Assembly (NCBI GenBank): GCA_963697705.1 | Contig: CAVOPA010000017.1 | Location: 1,612,001 to 1,676,000 of the forward strand | Origin: CAVUCH01 sp963697705 | Lineage (GTDB): Bacteria; Acidobacteriota; Vicinamibacteria; Vicinamibacterales; JAENWD01 | DNA length: 64,000 nucleotides | Direction of reading: 5' to 3' | Shown: piece by piece, positions 43,269 through 52,762 of the stretch | How the letters are laid out: the number at the start of each line of letters is the position of its first letter | Numbering within the stretch: position 1 is the first letter of the stretch | Notes under the pieces: generated by a model | Seen by the model: only the letters and a program-made list of their open reading frames with translations | The model's database searches: none | What the model was told of the DNA's origin: nothing | Position numbers and translations under genes: made by a program

Positions 43269-45741
43269 CTACTGCTGCGAGAGCGCCACAGCCGGGTTCA
43301 CGCGCGCGGCGCGCCGCGCGGGCGACAGGCACGCGGCGGCCGCCGTGAGCGCCAGGACACCGGTGACGCTGAGCATCACGAGCGGATCCAGTGCGCCGAC
43401 GCCGTACAGCTGTGACGCGATGAACTGGCGCAGGGCGAGCGCGCCGATCGTTCCCACCGCGAGCCCCACCAGCACCAGCGCCGCGCCTTCCCGGACGACC
43501 AGCCCGAGCACGCCGCGAGTGTCGCAGCCGAGCGCCATCCGGATGCCGATCTCGCGCGTACGCTGGCGTGACCTGGTACGCGAGCACGCCGTAGATTCCA
43601 AGCGCGGCCAGCAGCAGCGCCACGAGGCCGAACGACACGGACAGCAGCATCGGTGTCTTCCGCGATGTCAGGGATCGCTCCACGCGGTCCGGCATGGTGA
43701 ACACGTCCGAGAGCTGAACCTCCGGATCGAGCGCCGCCAGGGCGTGGCGCACGGCATTGGTCACCCGCGTCGAATCGCCCGTTGTACGGATGGCGAAAGC
43801 GATGCTACGTTGCGCATCCTGCGCGTACGGGAAGTAGTACGCGCCGACGCGCGAGTCCTCCCCTTCGACGAGGCCCTTCATCTTGACCGCGCCCACGACG
43901 CCGACCACCTGGAGCCAAATCGCATCAGGCCCCGGTTTCTGGACTTCCTCCACACGCTGGGGCAGGTACATCCGGCGGCCGATCGGATCGGCGGCGCCCC
44001 AGAACCGCTTCGCCAGCTGCTCGTCCACGATCGCGACCTTCGGCGTGCCCTCGGTGTCGCTCTCGCGGAAGAAGCGCCCGCGCTTGAGGGGCACGCGCAT
44101 CGCCTCGAAATAGCCCGGCGTCACGCGCAGCCTGTTCGGCGACACCACCGACTCGCCGGGGGCCGGTTGGTAGCCCTCCGGGATGATGACCGTGCTGTCA
44201 CTGTCCCAGCTGAATGGCAGGAAGGTCGTGGCGCCCGCGGCATCCACGCCCGGTAACGCGCGAATGCGGTCCAGGGCACGACTGGTGTAGGTCCGGACGG
44301 CAGGCGTGTCCCGGTAGCGGGACTCCAGGAGCTCGACGCGTCCCGTCAGCACGTGCTCGGCCGTGAATCCGGGGTCCACTTTCAGCAGCCGGTTGAAGCT
44401 GGCGAACAGCAGCCCGGCGCCGACGAGCAGCACGAACGCGAGCCCCACCTGCGCCACGACGAGACCACGCCGGACCGCACGCGCCCCCCGCCCTGCCGTG
44501 CCGGAACGGCCCTCGTCGCGGAGTACCGCGTTGAGGTTGCGGCCCGCGAGCTGCACCGCCGGCACGGCGCCAATGATCAGGCCGAGCGCGACGGCCATCC
44601 CCAGAATCGTCGCCACGACGACACCGTCGACGCGGATCTCGTGGCTGCGCGGGATCTCCGCGAAGCCGACCGACGACAGGGCACCCACGCTCCACGCGCC
44701 GAGGGCCAGGCCGATGACGCCGCCGATGACCGTGAGCAGCGTGGTCTCGGTGATCAGTTGGCGCGTGACGCGCGCCTGAGCCGCACCGAGCGCATGGCGC
44801 GTCGCCAGTTCACGCAGGCGGCCGCTCGTGCGCACGAGCGCCAGGTTGGTGATGTTCACGCCGGCAATGAGGAGCACGAACAGCACGCCGCCCCAGAGCA
44901 GGTGCAGGCTGGCTCGCACGTTCCGGACGACGTCCGCTTGGAACGGCAGGAGGCGTGAGTGGTAGCCGGCTGCACGGAGCGCCGGCGCCAGGGCACCGGC
45001 ACGCAGCACGTTCGCCGCGTTCAGCGCGTCGACGCGCGCCTGCGCCTGCGCGACCGTCGCGCCTGGCGCCAGCCGCGCGATCAGCTCGTGGTTCTGGCTG
45101 TACCGCGCATCCTCGGACCGCTGCTCGTTCGTGAACGCCAGCGGCGTCCAGACCCGGACGTCCGGGTTGAGGAACTCGAAATCCGGAGGCAGCACGCCGA
45201 CGACCGTGTATGGCTGATCGTCCAGCCGTAGCTCCCGCCCCACGGCACGCTCCGGGCCGCCGGGGAGCCGTGCCGCAAACCCGTGACTGAGCACGGCCAC
45301 GTGATTGCGGCCGTCCTGACCGTCGTCTTCCGTGAACAAGCGGCCACGCGCGGCCCGCGCGCGGAGGACGCGGAAAAACGAGGGGGTGACGTCCATCGAC
45401 GCGACGCCCTCGGCGTTCTGGCCCGTGCCGACGCGCAGGCCGCTGAAGCGATACAGGGCCACTGACTCGAAGACCTGCGTCAAGGCGACCCGATCGAGGT
45501 AGTTGGGCACCGACGTGGCGGCACGCTCGACGCCGGCGCCGGGGAAGGAATCGTAGCCGACGATCAGGCGGTCCGCCTCGGGATACGGCAGCGGCCGCAG
45601 CAGCACCGAGCGCACGACGGTGAAGATGGCCGCGTTGGCGCCGATACAAAGCGCCAGCGTCAGGATCGTCGTGACCGCGAACGCGCGATCCTTGTGGAGC
45701 AGCCGCAGCGCAAACGCGAGGTCCTGTCGCAGTCTGTCCAT
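43269..45741 (-). CDS. ADOP/MacB-type permease with a frameshift near its C-terminus
   Basis: About 824 residues when the shift is corrected. The N-terminus is MDRLRQDLAFALRLLHKDRA without the longer prefix domain. FtsX-type helices are visible at FAVTTILTLALCIGANAAIF, VLFVLLIAGVNITNLALVRT, VVATILGMAVALGLIIGAVP and LVALLLAALGIYGVLAYQVT. After YQVT the frame is lost; the expected QRTREIGIRMALGCDTRG, followed by two helices and RRAARVNPAVALSQQ, continues in another frame to 43269. One extra base in the GG at 43565-43566 explains it. Left uncorrected, the frame runs on into the SLOG gene, making a false 1150-residue fusion. Transport substrate unknown; no ATPase adjacent. Confidence 0.85.
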
Positions 45742-45977
45742 GACTCCTCCACGGGAGGGAGACTGACACCGAACGAGCGTGGAGTGGTGCCTGTCCCTTT
45801 TCGGCCCCTGTTTACCTCACGCGCTGCCGACACAAATTCAAGGGGCGCCGAGCCGGAGCGAGGATGACGCTGACCAGTTGTTCCGCACGGCCGAGGTGTT
45901 CTAACCTGCCACGCAGCACTCGGCTCACAATCGACCGCCGCCGTTCGAGTTCGACGGACGCCCAAGGAGGAATGTTC

Positions 45978-46574
45978 ATGACCTGTCAGCGCAGGATCGC
46001 GGTTGCCGCACTTGCTGCGGCGCTGGTATCGCCACTCGCGGTGTCCGGCCAGGACCTGCACCCGTCACGCCGGCCGAGCCCGATGGGCATGGCTCGGACG
46101 ACGATCGGCGACGCGTATGTGCGCGTCGTCTACGGCCGGCCGTACAAGCGCGGGCGCGACAACATCTTCGGGACGAAAGAGAGCGGGGCCGTGGTGCCCT
46201 ATGGCGAGCGCTGGCGCACCGGCGCCAACGAGGCCAGCGAGATTACGGTGACCCGCGACGTCCTGGTAGCGGGACAGAAGCTTGCGGCCGGCACCTACTC
46301 GCTCTCGACGACGCCTGCCGCCGGAACGTGGAAAGTGCACTTCAACTCGAGGCTCGGGCTCGACGGCCTCGGCGTCTTCGCGAACGACACGTTCACCCCC
46401 GTGGACCTCGCTCCGACCGACGTGCTGACGGTCCCGGCGCCCGCAACCGAGCTCCCGGCGGACAAGGAAGTCGACCAGCTGACGTTCGAGTTCGAGAAAA
46501 CCGCCGGCGGCGCCGACCTGGTGCTGCGATGGATCCGCACCGAGGTGAGGCTGCCGATCGCAGTGGCCAGATAG
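45978..46574 (+). CDS. DUF2911 family secreted protein
   Basis: A 198-residue protein. AAGGAGGA at 45964-45971 favours the ATG at 45978 over that at 45972. Residues 1-26 are a signal peptide (MTCQRRIAVAALAAALVSPL, cleavage near AVSGQ). The mature protein is the DUF2911 domain: SPMGMARTTIGDAYVRVVYG, GRDNIFGTKESGAVVPYGE, RWRTGANEASEITVTRDV, AGTYSLSTTPAAGTWKVHF. The family is common in Bacteroidetes and Acidobacteria, periplasmic, with no known activity. It is transcribed toward the kinase but separated by about 115 bases. Confidence 0.88.
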   Translation: MTCQRRIAVAALAAALVSPLAVSGQDLHPSRRPSPMGMARTTIGDAYVRVVYGRPYKRGRDNIFGTKESGAVVPYGERWRTGANEASEITVTRDVLVAGQKLAAGTYSLSTTPAAGTWKVHFNSRLGLDGLGVFANDTFTPVDLAPTDVLTVPAPATELPADKEVDQLTFEFEKTAGGADLVLRWIRTEVRLPIAVAR

Positions 46575-46691
46575 CCCCGCACCTCAGGAACGCGGGGCGA
46601 CTCGCTTGACAACGTGCGGCGGGCACGAAGGCGGACGCGGAACCGGTCCGCCGCGTAAGCGGAACCACCAGCACGTATAATCCGCGAACAC

Positions 46692-49577
46692 ATGCCCCTG
46701 CAGGCGGGTACACGGCTCGGTCCGTACGAGGTTCTCTCCCTGCTCGGTGCCGGAGGCATGGGTGAAGTGTGGCTCGCCACCGAGCTGCGCCTCGGGCGCA
46801 AGGTTGCGCTCAAGCTCCTGCCGTCGGACCTGACGCGGGATCCCGCCCGCGTCCTGCGCTTCGAGCAGGAGGCCCGCGCTGCGTCCGCCCTCAATCATCC
46901 GAACGTCTGCACGATTCACGCGCTCGGGGAGACGAGCGAGGGCGAGCACTACATCGCGATGGAGTACGTCGAGGGGGAGACCCTGCGGCGACGGCTTGCA
47001 CGCTCACGCCTCACCATAACCGAGGCGCTCGACACTGCCATTCAGGTCGCGGCGGCGCTCGGGATCGCACATGCGGCCGGGATCGTCCACCGCGATATCA
47101 AGCCGGAGAACGTGATGCTCCGGCCCGACGGCGTCGTGAAGGTCCTGGACTTCGGCCTTGCCAAGCTCGCACCTGCCAGCCCGGAGGGTGCGGACACCAC
47201 GCAGATGGTCTTCAAGACCGACGCGGGAACGGTGCTGGGCACCGCTGGTTACATGTCGCCCGAGCAGGCCCGCGGCCAGCAGGTAGACGCGAGGACGGAC
47301 ATCTGGTCTCTCGGTGTGATGCTCTACGAGATGGTCGCCGGCCGGAGCCCCTTCGCGGGACCAAGTGCCAGCGACGCGCTCGCTGCCATCCTGCAGAACG
47401 AGCCCGCGCCCGTTGCGCGCTTCGAGCCGGCCGTCCCGGCCGAACTGCATCGCATCCTCGTGAAGACACTGCGGAAGGACCGCTCGCAGCGATATCAAAC
47501 CGTCCAGGACCTGCTCCTGGACCTGCAGGCGCTTCGCGACGATGTGCACGCGCAGGCACGCCTCGGGAGCGCGCCGGTCGCACCGATTACGACGGAACCC
47601 GCGGCGGCCGGCTCCAGTCACGCGGTCGCCCCGGTGCTCCCGCGCAGGCGCCGGCTGTGGCTCGCCGGGACAGCTGCCGCGCTCGGGATCGTCGGGGTGC
47701 TCGGCGTGTGGGCGTGGAAGACGGCGCGCGGAACGCAGACGCCGACGCGCCGACCGGCGCGGCCGTCCAGCGCCCCCTCACGCGTCTCACGTTTGGATCG
47801 GGGTTGCACACCGATGCGACGTTCTCGCCGGACGGGCGGTTCGTGGCGTATGCCTCCGACCGCTCCGGGAACTTCGATATCTGGGTTCAGCCGACGACGG
47901 GTGGGGACGCCGTGCAGATCACCAGGAGCCTGGCGCAAGAGACACAGCCTGACTGGTCCCCTGACGGCGCGAACATCGTCTTCCGCTCGGACCGCGTCTG
48001 GCGGCGGGCTGTTCGTCATGCCTGCGCTCGGCGGATCCGAACGGCGCCTGACCACGTTCGGTAGCCCGTCCGCGCTGGTCCCGCGATGGATCCGAAATCT
48101 TTTTCGTCGTCGAATCCCAGCCCGACGACAACGGGCTGATGGAACTATCCGCCTACACCGTTGCGGTGAAGGGCGGGGAGCCGCAGCCGGTGCTCGCGGA
48201 CTTCCTGCGTCACGGCGTGTGGTGGTGGGCGTCGCTTCACCCGGACGGCCGGATCTCGGTCGCGGGCTTGCACCGACAGCGCGGACAGCGGGTTTCTTCA
48301 CGGTCAGTCGCGACGGCACGAGGGTCCAGAGCTCGAAGCCCCGCGCCGGCGTGTCGCTGCAGAGCGGCGACGTGTCGGCGATCGTGGGGTTGGATTTGAC
48401 CGTCAAGTTTCTCCGTTTCGTCTGGAATGCATCGGGCACGGTGCTCTATGCCGAGGGATGGAGCGGCGGAGTTAGGAATCTCTGGAAGATCGGTGTGGAT
48501 CCGCAGACCCTGGAAGTGACGGGGATCGAGCGTCTCACGACGGGACCCGGCAGTGACTCGACGCCGCAGCTTTCGCGGGACGGTACGCGCATCGTCTTCA
48601 CCGTTCTGAACGAGTCGACGCGGATCTGGATATACCCGTTCAATGCGGCCGCGGGTCGCGTGCTCCGCGACGGCAAGCCCGTGACCCCGGAACAGAGCGT
48701 TGCCGAAAGCCTGGTCCTGTCGCGTGACGGCCGTCGCCTTCAGTATCGACTTCGCGAGACTGGCAGCCGCACGAGCCAGATGCGGGTCGCCAACCTGGAT
48801 GACCAGACCGCCGAGACGGTCGTCCTTGAACGCGGCACCGAGGCGTGGCCGGGCGCTTGGTCTCCTGACGGGCGCGCTTTCGTGTACAACGCGTGGGACT
48901 ACGGCCAGGATGGACGTCCAAGCACGACGATGAGGCTCGCCACACGCGACGGCGGCGACCGCGAGATCGTGCCATGGTCCGACAAGTTCGTCTTCGTGCC
49001 GACGGACTGGACGCCGGATGGCACCCGAATCCTGGGCGCCTACTACAACCCTCCGCTGACAACCAACCCGGTCCGGCTGGCGCTGTGGCCGGTCTCCGGC
49101 AACGCGCCGGCGACACCGCCACAGGTACTCATCCAGGATCCGAACCTCCGTATCTGGCAGTCGAAGTATTCGCCGGACGGCCGATGGATCACGTTTGTCG
49201 CCGAAAAGATTGATCAGCCCGAGGGGCTGGAGATGCTGGCGATGCCGGCGTCAGGGGCGCCACGCGAGTCCTGGGTGCGGCTGGCCGGCCCCTTACAGAA
49301 GGTCGACAAACCCCGTTGGGCGCCAGACGGCCGGACGATCTACTTCGTTGCGCGCCACGCGTCGTACTCGGGTTGGAACGTGTGGGGAGTGCGCTTCGAC
49401 TCGGCACGTGGCATCCCAGGAGGCGAGCCGTTCCGCGTCACCTCGTTCGACTCCGCCACATTCGCCATCGACCCGCGCATGAGCGTGAGCGAGATCGGCG
49501 TCTCGAGCGACCGCCTCGCGCTGCCGATGACGAGTGTGACCGGCAACGTCTGGATGCTCGACAACGTGGACAAGTAG
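46692..49577 (+). CDS. Ser/Thr kinase with WD40-like (PD40) tail; four apparent frameshifts
   Basis: About 961 residues. The kinase domain (about 12-285) is complete: LGAGGMGEVWLA, lysine 41 in VALK, HRDIKPENVML, VLDFGLAK, YMSPEQARGQ. A membrane helix follows (about 317-340, LAGTAAALGIVGVLGVWAW). The outer part is a PD40/TolB-type propeller (FSPDGRFVAYASDRSGNFDI, LSRDGTRIVFTVLN, WSPDGRAFVYNAW, YSPDGRWITFVAEK). Between about 47745 and 48285 the propeller reads in alternating frames, with shifts near 47745, 48000, 48062 and 48280 that cancel out, so the main frame stays open but is nonsense there. This is the commonest acidobacterial kinase architecture. The lesions are more likely assembly indels than biology. 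Confidence 0.88.
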   Translation: MPLQAGTRLGPYEVLSLLGAGGMGEVWLATELRLGRKVALKLLPSDLTRDPARVLRFEQEARAASALNHPNVCTIHALGETSEGEHYIAMEYVEGETLRRRLARSRLTITEALDTAIQVAAALGIAHAAGIVHRDIKPENVMLRPDGVVKVLDFGLAKLAPASPEGADTTQMVFKTDAGTVLGTAGYMSPEQARGQQVDARTDIWSLGVMLYEMVAGRSPFAGPSASDALAAILQNEPAPVARFEPAVPAELHRILVKTLRKDRSQRYQTVQDLLLDLQALRDDVHAQARLGSAPVAPITTEPAAAGSSHAVAPVLPRRRRLWLAGTAAALGIVGVLGVWAWKTARGTQTPTRRPARPSSAPSRVSRLDRGCTPMRRSRRTGGSWRMPPTAPGTSISGFSRRRVGTPCRSPGAWRKRHSLTGPLTARTSSSARTASGGGLFVMPALGGSERRLTTFGSPSALVPRWIRNLFRRRIPARRQRADGTIRLHRCGEGRGAAAGARGLPASRRVVVGVASPGRPDLGRGLAPTARTAGFFTVSRDGTRVQSSKPRAGVSLQSGDVSAIVGLDLTVKFLRFVWNASGTVLYAEGWSGGVRNLWKIGVDPQTLEVTGIERLTTGPGSDSTPQLSRDGTRIVFTVLNESTRIWIYPFNAAAGRVLRDGKPVTPEQSVAESLVLSRDGRRLQYRLRETGSRTSQMRVANLDDQTAETVVLERGTEAWPGAWSPDGRAFVYNAWDYGQDGRPSTTMRLATRDGGDREIVPWSDKFVFVPTDWTPDGTRILGAYYNPPLTTNPVRLALWPVSGNAPATPPQVLIQDPNLRIWQSKYSPDGRWITFVAEKIDQPEGLEMLAMPASGAPRESWVRLAGPLQKVDKPRWAPDGRTIYFVARHASYSGWNVWGVRFDSARGIPGGEPFRVTSFDSATFAIDPRMSVSEIGVSSDRLALPMTSVTGNVWMLDNVDK

Positions 49578-49676
49578 GAACCCGGAACCTGGAACCCAGC
49601 GGGAACCCGGAACAGGGAACGCACCTGGAACGCGGAACCCAACCTGGAACCCGGCACTTGGAACCCGGAACAACCA
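49578..49676. repeat. GGAACC-type repeat element, type 1, partial copy 4
   Basis: About 99 bases of GGAACC words only, one arm without the core or the second arm (GAACCCGGAACCTGGAACCC at its start). It begins at the base after the kinase TAG stop. It may be a truncated element or an independent expansion of the same word. Confidence 0.75.
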
Positions 49677-49716
49677 GGTCCCAGCCGGTGACCGAGCGCT
49701 GAGTCAATCGAGCACG

Positions 49717-51219
49717 TCACTGCGTTCCTGCGCCGCACGCGCGGGTGGGTGCCGCACCTGCTGGCGGGAGCGATGCGAGCGCCAGGCCGGCCTGGGCCTC
49801 GAGGCGGGGGAGTGCCGTTTTCAGCCGCTCCAGCCCACTTTCGCTGACGGCAGTCTGCCACACATAGAGGGTGCGCAGCTTCGGGAGGCGCGCGAGCGCC
49901 TGCAGACCCGCATCGGTCACGGCGGTGCCGTACAGATTCAGATACTCGAGGTGCTGCAGGCTCACCAGTTGCTTCAGCCCATCGTCCGACACACGCGTGT
50001 GATTGAGGTGCAGCCGCGTCAGGTTGCGAAACCCGGCGACCGTCGCCAGACCGGCGTCCGTGATGCACGTGCCGCTGAGATCGAGCCAGACAGTCTGCGG
50101 CGCAAGCGGCCGAATGGCGGCGAGTTCGGTGTCGCCGAAACGAGCGCCGGCGTTGGTGCAGTGCACCTCGACGAAATGGTTGCCGCTCGCCAGCGGTACG
50201 ACGGAGACGCCCAGCCGATTCGCGGCCGCCACGGCCTGCCGGTCCGCGAGCGGGACATTCACGTCCGGCAGCGATGGTCCGCCGCGCATCACCGGGCCCA
50301 CCACCGCCTCGATCGCCGGCAAGACGTCGGCGCTGATGTCGAGCTCGCCCAGCTTCGCGTCACCCGTGGCGCCCTGGTCGATCCACCAGCGGATCACCGC
50401 CGCCTCCGCCGGCGGCAGGTAGTTTCGGCCACCAGGCGGCATCGCGTGCTTGTGTGACGGGGGCAACCAGATTCGGCGGACGATCTCGCTCTCGGACGCG
50501 CGCCCGGGCACGATCACCGGACCGTCGCCGCCGCCCTTGCGGATCCCCTCGAGTGTATCGAGCCGAAGCTTGCCCTCGGCTGTGATCGGGCCGTGGCAGC
50601 TGACGCACCGCCTGTCCAGAATCGGCTGAACCAGGGTGGAATACGCGACCGCCTGATCGGGGCGAGTGACGCCCGACGCCAAGCTGCTCCCCGACAGTCC
50701 GAACCACCGCTGCATCGCCGATGGAGCATGCTCGGTGAGATAGCCTTCGCCGTGCGTCAACGTGGCGCCGAGGTGACTCGCAATACCGACCACGATCAAT
50801 GTGGCGGCCAGCAAGCCTCGGTAGACCGTCGTCATCAGCGCGTCGTGTCCGGAGCGGTGCGCGGCCATCCAGCCAGCCCACGTCAGCGTCGCGCCAATAG
50901 CGACGGCGATGCCAAGCTGCTCGTGCCACAGGAACGTGGGCCCGCCGTAACCCCCGCTGCCTCCGAGCAGATACCCGGCGGTCGCCGAGATGATCGCTGA
51001 AAGTCCTCCGAGTGCGAGCAGCAGGCCGGTTGTCTCCGCGAGCGCAGGGTGCGGCCGGCTGGAGTTCGTGGTGATAGGGCTGTGTCCGTCGCGCCGCCCT
51101 GTGCGCCGCTGCACCCACCAGGCGCGAAGCTCCAGCGCGCCGGACAACACCAGCAGGGCGATGGGGAAGTGAACGAGCAGCGGGTGGAACCGTCCGAGAA
51201 AGACCGTCAGCTCACTCAC
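49717..51219 (-). CDS. Membrane protein with cytochrome c (PSC) domain and leucine-rich repeats
   Basis: A 500-residue protein from GTG 51219, overlapping the DUF1501 stop (GTGA). Residues about 8-150 are membrane helices opening FLGRFHPLLVHFPIALLVLS (DUF2231-like). Residues about 195-290 form a planctomycete-type cytochrome c: VQPILDRRCVSCHGPITAEG, then AMPPGGRNYLPPAEAAVIRW. The C-terminal 150 residues are leucine-rich repeats (LDLSGTCITDAGLATVAGFR, LTRLHLNHTRVSDDGLKQLV, YLNLYGTAVTDAGLQALARL). The first LRR and cytochrome words place the bulk outside the cytoplasm. It is the third gene of a unit with DUF1553- and DUF1501-type proteins. Confidence 0.9.
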   Translation of the reverse strand: MSELTVFLGRFHPLLVHFPIALLVLSGALELRAWWVQRRTGRRDGHSPITTNSSRPHPALAETTGLLLALGGLSAIISATAGYLLGGSGGYGGPTFLWHEQLGIAVAIGATLTWAGWMAAHRSGHDALMTTVYRGLLAATLIVVGIASHLGATLTHGEGYLTEHAPSAMQRWFGLSGSSLASGVTRPDQAVAYSTLVQPILDRRCVSCHGPITAEGKLRLDTLEGIRKGGGDGPVIVPGRASESEIVRRIWLPPSHKHAMPPGGRNYLPPAEAAVIRWWIDQGATGDAKLGELDISADVLPAIEAVVGPVMRGGPSLPDVNVPLADRQAVAAANRLGVSVVPLASGNHFVEVHCTNAGARFGDTELAAIRPLAPQTVWLDLSGTCITDAGLATVAGFRNLTRLHLNHTRVSDDGLKQLVSLQHLEYLNLYGTAVTDAGLQALARLPKLRTLYVWQTAVSESGLERLKTALPRLEAQAGLALASLPPAGAAPTRACGAGTQ

Positions 51220-52679
51220 GCAAGCAGGTCCTTCACCACGTGGCCGTGCACGTCTGTCAGCCGATAGCGGCGCCCCTGGTGCTTGAACAGCAGCCTCTCG
51301 TGGTCGATCCCGAGCAGGTAGAGCAGCGTCGCCTGGAAGTCATGGACGTGGACCGGGTCGCGCACGACGTTGTAGCCGAACTCGTCGGTCTCGCCGTATG
51401 AAAAACCCTTCTTCACGCCGGCCCCGGCCATCCACACCGTGAAGCAGCGGGGATGGTGATCCCGGCCGTAGTTGTCCTTCGTCAGCTTGCCTTGCGAGTA
51501 GTTGGTCCGGCCGAACTCGCCGCCCCACAGCACGAGCGTGTCATCGAGCAGCCCGCGCTGCTTCAGGTCGGTGACCAGGGCGGCCGACGCCTGGTCCGTT
51601 GACTTCGTCATGATCTGGATGTCGGGCGGCAGGTTGCCGTGCTGATCCCAACCCTGGTGATAGAGCTGGATGAACCGCACGTTGCGCTCGGCAAGGCGGC
51701 GCGCGAGCAGACAGTTGGCCGCGAACGTGCCAGGCTTGCGCGCGTCGGCGCCATAGAGGTCGAAGACGGCGTCTGGTTCGTCCTTGATGTTCATCGCGTC
51801 GGGCACCGCCGCCTGCATCCGATACGCCATCTCGTACTGCGAGACCCGCGCGTCGATCTCGGGATCCATGACCCGCGCGTGCTCGTGTGTCTCGAGTGCG
51901 CGCAGCGTGTCGAGCATCTCCCGGCGGGTGGTGCGGCTCACGCCGTCCGGATCGGAGAGGTACAGAACGGGATCTTTTCCGCCGCGGAACTGCACGCCCT
52001 GGTGCTGTGAGGGCAGGAAGCCGCTGCCCCACAGCCACGAATAGAGCGGCTGATCGCCTTCGCGCGCGCGCGACAGCAGCACGATGAACGCGGGCAGGTT
52101 GGTGTTGTCCGACCCGATCCCGTACGAGAGCCACGCGCCGATGGCTGGACGGCCGGCCTGCTGCGATCCCGTCTGGAAGAAGGTCACCGCCGGGTCGTGG
52201 TTGATCGCCTCGGTGTGCATCGACCTGACGATGCAGAGTTCGTCCACGATCTTGGCGGTGTGGGGCATCAGGTCGCTCACCCACGTTCCGGACTTGCCAT
52301 GTCGCGCGAATTCGAACTGGGAGCCGGCGATGGGAAACGATCGCTGGAATGCGGTCATGCCGGTCAGGCGCTGTCCCATGCGCACCGATGCGGGCAGCTC
52401 CTCGCCGTTCATCTTCCGCAGCAGCGGCTTGTAGTCGAACAGCTCGAGCTGCGACGGCCCCCCGCTCTGAAAGAGGTAGATCACGCGCTTGGCGCGCGGA
52501 ACGAAGTGGGTGGCCGGCAGCAGCGGTCCGCTGGCATCGGCTGGCTGCGGACCGGTCTCTCCCGACAGCAGCTGCGGATCCAGCAGCGAGGCGAGGCCGA
52601 GCGCGCCGATGCCCAGGCTCGTGCTCGAGAGGAAGTGGCGCCGGGTGCAGTTGTACTTGAGGTCGTCCAGTTCACGCAT
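51216..52679 (-). CDS. DUF1501 family protein, exported
   Basis: A 487-residue member of DUF1501, a sulfatase/alkaline-phosphatase-like fold. The N-terminus CTRRHFLSSTSLGIGALGLA carries a twin-arginine-like signal (TRRHFLSST). Family words include AKRVIYLFQSGGPSQLELFD, MRMGQ-type and LPHTAKIVDELCIVRSMHTE, NHDPAVTFFQTGSQ, LVLWGGEFGRTNYSQGKLTK and DNYGRDHHPRCFTVWMAG. It is nearly always found next to DUF1553 cytochrome proteins, as here; the pair is common in Planctomycetes and also Acidobacteria, with no assigned reaction. It starts 83 bases after the upstream gene. Confidence 0.92.
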   Translation of the reverse strand: MRELDDLKYNCTRRHFLSSTSLGIGALGLASLLDPQLLSGETGPQPADASGPLLPATHFVPRAKRVIYLFQSGGPSQLELFDYKPLLRKMNGEELPASVRMGQRLTGMTAFQRSFPIAGSQFEFARHGKSGTWVSDLMPHTAKIVDELCIVRSMHTEAINHDPAVTFFQTGSQQAGRPAIGAWLSYGIGSDNTNLPAFIVLLSRAREGDQPLYSWLWGSGFLPSQHQGVQFRGGKDPVLYLSDPDGVSRTTRREMLDTLRALETHEHARVMDPEIDARVSQYEMAYRMQAAVPDAMNIKDEPDAVFDLYGADARKPGTFAANCLLARRLAERNVRFIQLYHQGWDQHGNLPPDIQIMTKSTDQASAALVTDLKQRGLLDDTLVLWGGEFGRTNYSQGKLTKDNYGRDHHPRCFTVWMAGAGVKKGFSYGETDEFGYNVVRDPVHVHDFQATLLYLLGIDHERLLFKHQGRRYRLTDVHGHVVKDLLA

Positions 52680-52762
52680 TGGTGCGTCTCGTTTCCCGCG
52701 CTCCAGAGCAGGCTGCTCGCCTTCAGCCGGCCCTTAGCCCTTAGCCCCTAGCCCTAGCCCCT

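Noticed and set aside
42289..45741. A 1150-residue permease-SLOG fusion protein
   Set aside because: The middle 100 residues are nonsense, the normal permease end is in another frame, and the SLOG gene has its own start and ribosome site.
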